This document shows positions 1 through 5,328 of a DNA stretch of 8,366 nt, in pieces. Positions within the stretch are counted from its first letter, which is position 1. Each line of letters starts with the position of its first letter. This DNA is from Lachnospiraceae bacterium (GTDB lineage: Bacteria > Bacillota > Clostridia > Lachnospirales > Lachnospiraceae). Made by a program: the position numbers and the translations under genes. The stretch is from NCBI GenBank assembly GCA_900764225.1, contig CAAFNG010000147.1, positions 1 to 8,366 of the forward strand. The letters run 5' to 3'. The notes under the pieces are model-generated. The model was not told where the DNA came from and did not search any database. It saw only the letters and a program-made list of their open reading frames with translations.

Positions 1-38
1 AATTTTCTGGGTTTCGTATGCATCGTCTCAATATTAAT

Positions 39-55
39 TTGTTTAAAATAAACAA
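39..55. repeat. Short dyad TTGTTTA-AAA-TAAACAA
   Basis: Two perfect 7-base arms, TTGTTTA (39-45) and TAAACAA (49-55), surround a 3-base AAA centre in AT-rich DNA. A second pair of arms, CAATATTA at 29-36 and TAATATTG at 81-88, encloses it. The size and symmetry suit a dimeric repressor site, and ROK/XylR-type operators have a similar TTTGTTTA core. No gene it could control is visible in the window, so an operator role is only a suggestion. Confidence 0.4.
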
Positions 56-131
56 CTCGAAATATTTTTCAAACACACTCTAATATTGATTATTCCGTGG
101 CTGAGTCCAGTCACTTCACATGCCCCCGGTC

Positions 132-163
132 TTCTGCAGAACTCAGATGTCTATCTGCAGAAC
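132..163. repeat. Two TCTGCAGAAC copies, 21 bases apart
   Basis: The 10-mer TCTGCAGAAC occurs at 133-142 and again at 154-163, a start-to-start spacing of 21 bases, or about two helical turns. The first copy lies in the perfect palindrome TTCTGCAGAA (132-141). The second retains the 8-base palindrome TCTGCAGA (154-161). The repeat is directly visible. A paired-operator role would be inference, and no flanking gene is recognised. Confidence 0.4.
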
Positions 164-254
164 AGTTTCACTGGCTAATACAGGGATTCTCCATTGACCC
201 GGTCATCCACGATATCACACCTGACAGTCCCAGCTAATCCTGATATTTGTGCAA

Positions 255-273
255 AACAGAAAACTTTTCTGTT
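255..273. repeat. Near-perfect palindrome AACAGAAAA-C-TTTTCTGTT
   Basis: Nine-base arms (255-263 and 265-273) are exact reverse complements around a single central C. As RNA, only about seven base pairs could form around a small loop, and there is no T-tract, so it is not a convincing terminator. It lies within the presumed decayed ATPase region. Confidence 0.35.
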
Positions 274-380
274 CCATAAAAAGGTTTCTAAAAGCTCTAT
301 ACAACACTTTTCTTTTTTGTCTCATCTCTTTTCTGATCTTCTCACATCCTGTTTCTCCTGCTTCTCATCCATAGTCATTT

Positions 381-539
381 TTACCTTTCAGCTGTTTTCC
401 TGAAGTATCCTTTTTTTACTGATCCGTTTTTCCCCGTCAGTAACAAATGCTGACGTTTCATTGAATTCAATTTTATTTTTATATCTGATAGATGGTATAA
501 TTTCTTGATATTTATTTCACTGATAAAGTATTCTTTCAT
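381..539 (-). pseudogene. Truncated P-loop (AAA/SMC-like) ATPase, broken at Walker A
   Basis: This 52-codon frame starts [20 protein letters not shown] and runs into HLLLTGKNGS, where a normal ATPase would continue GKT. The pattern of a leading beta-strand, 'KKLYHLSDIKIKL' and then 'LLLTGKNGS' is typical of the N-terminus of clostridial AAA-type ATPases of the ABC/SMC fold. The Walker A should read GxxxxGK[S/T]. Here residues 36-43 read GKNGSVKK, so the invariant Gly41 is Val and the Thr/Ser43 is Lys, and translation stops ten codons later. Inserting one G after GGATCAG would restore GSGKK and the reading RILQEN, which suggests a frameshift. That frame also stops soon after. A GAGAGG ribosome binding site at 549-554 lies 9 bases before the ATG, and the ATG overlaps the stop of the preceding small ORF (ATGA). 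No Walker B, coiled coil or signature motif survives. Assignment as an ATPase remnant is an inference from pattern. Confidence 0.6.
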
Positions 540-706
540 TTTATGCAACCTCTCTTTCTACCTTGCATATATGACCATATTGCATTCATCTCCATATTAA
601 AAGATAACAGAAATCCCGCAAGAATGGAATACCTTTCCACAACATAGCTCAGAATAATCCCTAACAGAAAATACAAAAAATCAATTAATCTTCCGCACCA
701 AATCAT
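536..706 (-). CDS. Small single-span membrane protein, function unknown
   Basis: This 56-codon ORF begins with an ATG that overlaps the TGA stop of the glycosidase remnant (ATGA). It ends with a TGA that overlaps the ATG of the ATPase remnant (ATGA again). The peptide starts [20 protein letters not shown], has one or two hydrophobic stretches (about residues 8-23 and 27-37), and ends in a basic tail, QGRKRGCIK, which would favour a cytoplasmic C-terminus. The nearest Shine-Dalgarno is GGAG at 711-714, only 4 bases from the ATG. Translation would therefore lean on coupling to the gene before it. I do not recognise the family. The double overlap argues for a real gene once co-translated with its neighbours; short length and a weak ribosome binding site argue against. 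It may have been a membrane partner of the ATPase. Confidence 0.45.
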   Translation of the reverse strand: MIWCGRLIDFLYFLLGIILSYVVERYSILAGFLLSFNMEMNAIWSYMQGRKRGCIK

Positions 707-1325
707 AATTCTCCGTTTTTCTCTATCAAATCCCGATACCAATATGCGGAGTCTTTCCATATGCGCTCCTGTGTCTCGAAGTCCACGTAGATAATTCCGA
801 AGCGTTCTGCGTAACCTTTGTCCCACTCAAAATTGTCCATCAGGGACCACTGGAAGTATCCGCGTACATCGATTTCTTCTGTTGCGCGTTTCAGGTTTTT
901 AAGATACCGTGCAAGGAAATCGATTCGGTTGGAATCGTGGACTTTTCCATCCAGGGAGATGGTATCGTGGCAGGCCATTCCGTTTTCTGTGATGTAGATC
1001 GGTTTCTGGTATCTTTCGTAGAGGAATTTCGGTCCCCAGTAAAGTGCTTCCGGTGTTACCGGCCAGTTCCTTCGGGAAGTACGCGGGACCAGTCAATGGA
1101 AAAGCGGTAGCCTTTCAGGCCAAGTGCTTTCATATGTGCTACGTCTTCCCTGAATCTCTGATAGTGGTCACAGGCTACGTCACCTGTATGTCCTTCGTAG
1201 ATTCTTCCTGGTTCTTTTGTAAATACGTCCCAGATGTTCAGACCTTTACCGGAGTTTTCTCCTGTGCCTTCAATCTGACAGGAACTGGTTGCCGCGCCCC
1301 ATACGAAATCTTTTGCAAATCCCAT
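703..1325 (-). pseudogene. Family 1 glycosidase (beta-glucosidase type), internal deletion
   Basis: The two ends of a GH1 enzyme are present in different reading frames. The N-terminal part (1325 to about 1061, 88 residues) has the family signature FVWGAATSSCQIEG and [15 protein letters not shown], then hits TAA at 1058-1056. The C-terminal part (about 1069 to 703, roughly 120 residues) begins [12 protein letters not shown]. It contains the ITENG nucleophile motif (Glu codon 987-985), then WSLMDNFEW (sugar-binding residues) and [15 protein letters not shown]1 enzymes are normally about 450 residues; roughly 235 are missing, including the NEP acid/base motif and half of the (beta/alpha)8 barrel, so no activity is expected. 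The start is firm: AGGAGG at 1335-1340 lies 9 bases before the ATG. A strong sigma-A promoter stands upstream. The native enzyme would hydrolyse beta-glucosides or 6-phospho-beta-glucosides; which of the two cannot be decided from the remnant. Confidence 0.9.
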
Positions 1326-1365
1326 TTTTCTGTACCTCCTGTTTATTTTAGTTTTTTTAAATTAA

Positions 1366-1377
1366 GCGGATATCCGC
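1366..1377. promoter_or_regulatory. Perfect palindrome GCGGATATCCGC in glycosidase leader
   Basis: This 12-base perfect palindrome lies about 40 bases ahead of the glycosidase ATG and downstream of its predicted promoter, so it falls in the 5' leader. It could be a roadblock-type operator for a sugar-responsive repressor. It could also form a small RNA hairpin, where GUGGAU just upstream is an alternative partner for AUCCGC. No antiterminator or terminator hairpin with a T-tract is seen in the leader. The function is unproven. Confidence 0.4.
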
Positions 1378-1465
1378 AATCCACTTTTGTTGCGTAACTC
1401 TACACCGAATAACTGCTCCACCGTTTATCTAATTAATTTAAGTATATTTCAGTTTATTTAATGTC

Positions 1466-1494
1466 ACTATACAAATTAACAGAGTACTTGTCAA
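1466..1494 (-). promoter_or_regulatory. Sigma-A promoter for the glycosidase remnant
   Basis: On the minus strand, TTGACA (1494-1489) is an exact -35 box. It is followed by a 17-base spacer and TATAGT (1471-1466), a 5-of-6 match to the -10 consensus. Transcription would begin near 1459, giving a leader of about 135 bases to the ATG at 1325. It sits between the rnf terminator and the glycosidase gene, so the left-hand genes form their own transcription unit. This is the best promoter match in the window. Confidence 0.8.
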
Positions 1495-1580
1495 TCGGTT
1501 TTTCTACACAAGAAAGAATCCTGCTCCGGAGAGATTTTTTATTTTATTGGAACATTACGGAGTAATTTCCTATGAAATAA

Positions 1581-1634
1581 AAAAAGATCGCTGTCATGGA
1601 CTTTTCTTCAATTAACCATAACAACGATCTTTTT
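1581..1634 (-). terminator. Intrinsic terminator of the rnf operon
   Basis: Arms at 1634-1616 and 1599-1581 pair over 19 bases on the minus-strand RNA, with two G-U wobbles and a 16-base loop. The last bases of the stem run into a T-tract on the minus strand (CGATCTTTTTTTATTTC). The hairpin starts 9 bases after the rnfB stop. A T-run also follows on the plus strand (1630-1645), so it may act in both directions. It separates the rnf operon from the glycosidase promoter. Confidence 0.88.
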
Positions 1635-1643
1635 CTTATTTTT

Positions 1644-2435
1644 TTACAGAATCACATGTCTCGGGCATACTTCCTTACATTTACCACAGCCTGTACATTT
1701 ATCATAATCGATATGTGCACAGAAATCTGTAACTGTAATTGCCTCTGACGGACAGTTCTTCTCGCATTTCTTACAGCCGATGCAGCCAAGCTCACAGGCA
1801 GTTGTAACAGCCTTGCCTTTTGCATGGGAACTGCAGGCTACGCGTGTCTGTTTCTCATATGGTACCAGCTCGATCAGGTGACGCGGACATTTTGCAACGC
1901 ATTTGCCGCAGGCTTTACATGCTTCCTGATCAACAACTGCAATACCATTTACTACGTGGATCGCATCAAACGGACATGCCTTTACACAGCTTCCGTAACC
2001 CATACATCCGAATGCACAGTTCTTCTCACCGCTGCCCGGGATGAATGTCATCATCTCGCAGTCTTCTACGCCTGTGTATTTGTATTTCGTAGTTGTCTTA
2101 TCGCAGGTTCCTGCGCATTTCACGAATGCAACCTGACGGGAAGTTTCTTTTACTTCCTGTCCCATGATCGCACCGATCTTTGCTGCAACCGGAGCACCTC
2201 CGACCGGACACTGATCCACCGGTGCTTCGCCTTTTGCGATAGCTGCTGCAAGTCCGGAACATCCCGGATATCCACAGCCACCGCAGTTATTTCCCGGAAG
2301 AACGCCCAGAATGGCTTCTTCCTTCTCATCTACCTTAACGGTTAATTTCTTATCTGCCAGTCCAAGGAAGATACCAATGAATAAACCAGTACCGCCGACA
2401 ATGACTGCAGCCATAATAATTCCTGTTATACTCAT
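1644..2435 (-). CDS. rnfB: RnfB, ferredoxin-oxidising iron-sulfur subunit
   Basis: RnfB is the electron entry subunit of the Rnf complex: it accepts electrons from reduced ferredoxin at the cytoplasmic side. The 263-residue protein has an N-terminal membrane anchor (about residues 5-27), then the RnfB-type [4Fe-4S] domain with Cys51, 54, 59 and 76 (NNCGGCGYPGC). Four ferredoxin-like motifs follow: Cys140/144/150/154, Cys173/176/179/183, Cys218/221/224/228 and Cys247/250/253/257. Further cysteines at 107, 111, 126, 201, 214 and 239 could complete or add a cluster, so five or six clusters are plausible. This Cys-rich multi-cluster form is usual for clostridial RnfB. An in-frame upstream Met would add 15 residues read from inside rnfA. 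The start at 2435 is preferred because AGGAGG at 2445-2450 lies 9 bases before it. It is the last gene of the operon, 13 bases after the rnfA stop. Confidence 0.96.
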   Translation of the reverse strand: MSITGIIMAAVIVGGTGLFIGIFLGLADKKLTVKVDEKEEAILGVLPGNNCGGCGYPGCSGLAAAIAKGEAPVDQCPVGGAPVAAKIGAIMGQEVKETSRQVAFVKCAGTCDKTTTKYKYTGVEDCEMMTFIPGSGEKNCAFGCMGYGSCVKACPFDAIHVVNGIAVVDQEACKACGKCVAKCPRHLIELVPYEKQTRVACSSHAKGKAVTTACELGCIGCKKCEKNCPSEAITVTDFCAHIDYDKCTGCGKCKEVCPRHVIL

Positions 2436-2448
2436 GCTTCTCTTCCTC

Positions 2449-3024
2449 CTATACGATTCCGGAGAATCCCATAAATGCAATTGCCATCAGAGCTGCTGTA
2501 AGCAGAACGATCGGCATACCCTGGAAAGATTCCGGAATATCGTTGTATTCCATTTTTTCACGGATTCCTGCAAGCAGTACGATCGCGATCAGATAACCTA
2601 CGCCTGTTGCAAATCCGTTAACAACACTCTCAAGAATGCTGTACTCATATTTTACGTTGTTCAGTGCCACACCAAGAACTGCACAGTTTGTTGTGATCAG
2701 TGGAAGGTATACACCAAGTGCTTTGTAAAGAGATGGTACGAATTTCTTAAGGAACATCTCTACGATCTGTACCAGGGCCGCAATAACCAGGATAAATACG
2801 ATCGTTTTCAGATATTCAAAATGAGTGGGTACCAGGATAAATTTATACAGAAGTCCTGCCACAAATGAAGCGATCGTGATAACGAATACAACCGCTCCGC
2901 CCATGCCTGCAGCTGTCTCTGTTTTCTTGGATACGCCAAGGAAAGAACAGATACCAAGGAACTGGCTGAGCACAACGTTACTGCAGAGTGCAGAACCTAT
3001 TGCGATTAACATCAAACTTGCCAT
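2449..3024 (-). CDS. rnfA: RnfA, membrane subunit
   Basis: RnfA is an integral membrane subunit of the ferredoxin:NAD+ oxidoreductase, paralogous to RnfE and related to NqrE. The 191-residue protein has about six membrane spans. It carries the family motifs NVVLSQFLGICSFLGVSKK near the N-terminus and YLPLITTNCAVLG mid-chain. Cys26 and Cys114 in these motifs match the cysteines that, with their RnfE counterparts, hold an intramembrane [2Fe-2S] cluster in Nqr/Rnf structures. The full length is normal for the family. The ribosome binding site is an atypical GGGGGA (about 3033-3038) in place of AGGAGG. The gene begins 15 bases after rnfE and its stop lies in the rnfB ribosome binding site, so the two are probably translationally linked. 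Confidence 0.96.
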   Translation of the reverse strand: MASLMLIAIGSALCSNVVLSQFLGICSFLGVSKKTETAAGMGGAVVFVITIASFVAGLLYKFILVPTHFEYLKTIVFILVIAALVQIVEMFLKKFVPSLYKALGVYLPLITTNCAVLGVALNNVKYEYSILESVVNGFATGVGYLIAIVLLAGIREKMEYNDIPESFQGMPIVLLTAALMAIAFMGFSGIV

Positions 3025-3039
3025 CTTCTACTCCCCCTT

Positions 3040-3744
3040 TTAGTTTTTCTCGGAAGGACATCCGCCGCAGGTTGCACAGTTGGAACCGCAGCCGGACTGG
3101 ATCTTGGATACATCCTTGCCCTTCTTTGCCATGTTGATCTTCACCTTGTTCTGGATCGCTGCAAGACCTGCAAGAACCAGGAAAGCTCCGGGAGCCAGGA
3201 TGAAAATAGTGATCGGGGTATATCCGGCAGCGCCTGTAGCTGCATCAGCAACCGGGATGATCTGTGCTCCGAAAGCTTTTCCGGAACCAAGGATCTCTCT
3301 TACAAGACCGATGGCAACAAGACCTACAGTAAAACCAAGTCCCATACCGATTCCATCGAAGATAGACGGAAGAACCGGATTCTTGGAAGCATAGCTCTCT
3401 GCACGTCCCAGAATGATACAGTTAACAACGATCAGCGGAATATAAATTCCTAATGAGTCATAAAGAGAAGGAGTAAAGCCTTCCATAAGAAACTGCACGA
3501 TGGTTACAAAAGATGCTACGACTACAATGAATGCCGGCATTCTGACAGAATCCGGAATTACTTTTCGAAGCAGGGAGATCAGCAGGTTGGACATGACCAG
3601 AACTACCGTTGTGGAAAGTCCCATACCAATACCGTTGATCGCAGATGTTGTTACGGCAAGTGTCGGACACATACCCAGCATCAGAACGAAGATCGGGTTT
3701 TCGGTTATAATACCGTTCTTTAATCTTTCACCACATTTATTCAT
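3040..3744 (-). CDS. rnfE: RnfE, membrane subunit with Cys-rich tail
   Basis: RnfE is the paralogous partner of RnfA in the membrane core (NqrD-like). The 234-residue protein has about six spans and keeps the paired motifs ENPIFVLMLGMCPTLAVTT (Cys26) and YIPLIVVNCIILGRAE (Cys109), the expected ligands of the shared [2Fe-2S] centre. The C-terminus extends past the last span with a basic linker and the cluster SGCGSNCATCGGCPSEKN. Its cysteines 219, 223, 226 and 229 have a CX3CX2CX2C spacing that could bind a metal or Fe-S cluster; proteobacterial RsxE normally lacks such a tail. The frame could start at a TTG (3750) two codons earlier. The ATG at 3744 is chosen because its spacing from AGGAGG (10 bases) is better than the 4 bases of the TTG. 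Its ribosome binding site overlaps the rnfG stop. Confidence 0.95.
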   Translation of the reverse strand: MNKCGERLKNGIITENPIFVLMLGMCPTLAVTTSAINGIGMGLSTTVVLVMSNLLISLLRKVIPDSVRMPAFIVVVASFVTIVQFLMEGFTPSLYDSLGIYIPLIVVNCIILGRAESYASKNPVLPSIFDGIGMGLGFTVGLVAIGLVREILGSGKAFGAQIIPVADAATGAAGYTPITIFILAPGAFLVLAGLAAIQNKVKINMAKKGKDVSKIQSGCGSNCATCGGCPSEKN

Positions 3745-3754
3745 ATTCAACTAC

Positions 3755-3760
3755 CCTCCT
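3755..3760 (-). promoter_or_regulatory. Ribosome binding site deciding the rnfE start
   Basis: AGGAGG on the minus strand overlaps the TAG stop of rnfG (3761-3759). It lies 10 bases before ATG 3744 and only 4 before the in-frame TTG 3750, which favours the ATG. The overlap with the upstream stop suggests coupled translation of rnfG and rnfE. Confidence 0.75.
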
Positions 3761-4337
3761 AAAATGCGTTTTTGCAATAGCCGATAGCTGTATTGACTGC
3801 ACCGGTAAAAGCTCTGGATGTAATGGTCGCACCACTGATGGCATCGATTGGCTCGCCTTCGCCGCCATCCTTGGATACATAGAATTTATCGGTATTTTTG
3901 CCTACGTACTGCTCCTGGAACTGTGCCTCTGTGGCGCGCATTCCAAGTCCTGCTGTCTCACTGATAGACAGGATGGAAACGCCGCTTACGGTACCGTCTT
4001 TTGTTACGCCTACTGTGATCTGGATGTCACCGCCGTAACCTTCTTTATCGGTAACTGTCACTACATATCCTTCATCAGCTGCCTCACAGACTTCGTCTAC
4101 CGTTGCTTTCACACCAAGGTCTGCAACAACCTTATCTGCTGCATCCTGATCTACATCAACAGATTTGAGGTCTTCCAGGCTTACATCACTGAATACTGTC
4201 TGCCATGCTTCTTTTTTTGCCTGCTCTTCAGTTCTTGCGATCGGTTCTTTTGTCACTTCGTAAACCAGACCAAGGCCAAGGCCGGCAACTACGGTAATGA
4301 TCGTAAGGATCAATGTATTTTTGATAATCTTACCCAT
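3759..4337 (-). CDS. rnfG: RnfG, covalent FMN-binding subunit
   Basis: RnfG carries a covalently bound FMN on the extracytoplasmic side of the Rnf complex and passes electrons along the membrane arm. The 192-residue protein has one N-terminal membrane anchor (about residues 8-26) and then a soluble FMN-binding domain with GYGGDIQITVGV and ISETAGLG. The flavin attachment motif is SGATITS at residues 168-174; by family precedent the acceptor is the second threonine, Thr173, esterified by an ApbE-type flavin transferase. No apbE gene lies in the window. The ATG overlaps the rnfD stop as TAATG. AAGGAGG at 4347-4353, inside the last rnfD codons, supports this start. Confidence 0.96.
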   Translation of the reverse strand: MGKIIKNTLILTIITVVAGLGLGLVYEVTKEPIARTEEQAKKEAWQTVFSDVSLEDLKSVDVDQDAADKVVADLGVKATVDEVCEAADEGYVVTVTDKEGYGGDIQITVGVTKDGTVSGVSILSISETAGLGMRATEAQFQEQYVGKNTDKFYVSKDGGEGEPIDAISGATITSRAFTGAVNTAIGYCKNAF

Positions 4338-5314
4338 TATTTCTTGCCTCCTTTTCCAAAAGCAACTGGTTTTGTTACTTTTTCAATAAGCGGAACCAGA
4401 AGGTTGCAGAAAATGATCGCATAGGAAACACCCTCTGCGGAGCCGCCAAAGAGACGGAATACTGCGGTCACGATACCAAGGCAGCATCCATAAACAAGCT
4501 GTCCCTTCGGTGTGATCGGAGTTGTTACATAATCGGTTGCCATAAACCATGCGCCCAGCATCAGACCGCCGCCGAAGATATGGCTGAAAAGATAATTCAC
4601 ATCGAATCCTTTGCCTGTTCCCAGCATGTAAAGGATCACAAATACAGCAAAGCTTCCAATATATGTAAGCGGCACTTTCAGGTCAATGATCTTGAATGCA
4701 AGAAGGATCACTGCACCGATAAGGATTGCCAGTGCGGAAGTCTCACCGATAGTACCCTGGATGTTTCCAAGGAAGAGGTTCTTTACTGGAATAGAAGTTC
4801 CTGCGATAAAGCCCTGATTCTTAAGAGCTGCCAGCGGTGTTGCCTGTGAAACCGTATCCACGATCGCATGAGAGCTCTTGGAAACTGCGAAATTTGTCAT
4901 TTTTCCGGCAAAGGAGATCATAAGGAAGCATCTTCCTGCAAGGGCCGGGTTCATAAAGTTCTGTCCAAGTCCGCCGAAAAGCTGTTTTACAACGATGATT
5001 GCAAAAGCACTGCCAAGGATCGGCATCCAGATTGGGATCTGTGGCGGCATGTTCAGTGCCAGAAGAAGTCCGGTTACAACCGCACTGAAATCGGTTGTTG
5101 TATTCTTCTTGTGCATAAGACGATCATAAAGCCACTCAAAAAATACACTGGATGCAACCGTTGCAAGTATTACAAGAAGTGCATGTAATCCAAAATTCCA
5201 GATACCGAACAGGGTTGCCGGCATCAGTGCGATCACTACCAGCTGCATGATACGGCTGGTGGTCATTTTATCCCTGATATGGGGATTAGATGATACGTTA
5301 TACATTTGTTCCAT
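4337..5314 (-). CDS. rnfD: RnfD, membrane subunit with covalent FMN
   Basis: RnfD is the large membrane subunit related to NqrB and is likely part of the ion path. The 325-residue protein has many hydrophobic segments (about eight to ten). Family motifs include SSNPHIRDKMTTSRIM at the N-terminus, TDFSAVVTGLLLALNMPP and QNFMNPALAGRCFL. The flavinylation site reads DTVSQATPLAAL, with Thr159 as the expected FMN acceptor. The residue before Ala is Gln, where SGAT or SSAT is common in other family members. DYVTTPITPKGQLVYG near the C-terminus is also typical. GGAGG at 5322-5326 precedes the ATG by 7 bases; the gap from rnfC is 14 bases. It ends in the TAATG overlap with rnfG, so RnfD and RnfG are probably made in step. 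Confidence 0.96.
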   Translation of the reverse strand: MEQMYNVSSNPHIRDKMTTSRIMQLVVIALMPATLFGIWNFGLHALLVILATVASSVFFEWLYDRLMHKKNTTTDFSAVVTGLLLALNMPPQIPIWMPILGSAFAIIVVKQLFGGLGQNFMNPALAGRCFLMISFAGKMTNFAVSKSSHAIVDTVSQATPLAALKNQGFIAGTSIPVKNLFLGNIQGTIGETSALAILIGAVILLAFKIIDLKVPLTYIGSFAVFVILYMLGTGKGFDVNYLFSHIFGGGLMLGAWFMATDYVTTPITPKGQLVYGCCLGIVTAVFRLFGGSAEGVSYAIIFCNLLVPLIEKVTKPVAFGKGGKK

Positions 5315-5328
5315 TGTTTTTCCTCCCC

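Larger units (their letters stand above)
1..380. other. Region without a supportable gene
   Basis: No reading frame here has both a ribosome binding site and a recognisable product. The plus-strand open frame at 194-403 has no Shine-Dalgarno sequence, and its composition (Ser/Phe-rich) fits a chance reading of the opposite strand. On the minus strand the stretch 380-170 is purine-rich. It reads as short charged pieces in two frames, for example DEKQEKQDVRRSEKR and KRKVLYRAFRNLF, interrupted by stops. This is compatible with a decayed continuation of the P-loop ATPase remnant that starts at 539, but homology is not demonstrated. The rest contains short dyads and a direct repeat, listed separately. 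Confidence 0.6.

Noticed and set aside
194..403. Plus-strand open frame of 69 codons in the left region
   Set aside because: It has no ribosome binding site and a low-complexity Ser/Phe composition. It lies antisense to the presumed decayed ATPase region.
1489..1505. Catabolite (cre) site overlapping the glycosidase -35
   Set aside because: AAAAACCGATTGACA resembles half of a cre site, but the spacing after the central CG is one base too long and the first positions do not match.
2436..2480. Longer RnfB starting inside rnfA
   Set aside because: The extra 15 residues come from rnfA sequence in another frame. A good AGGAGG lies right before ATG 2435.
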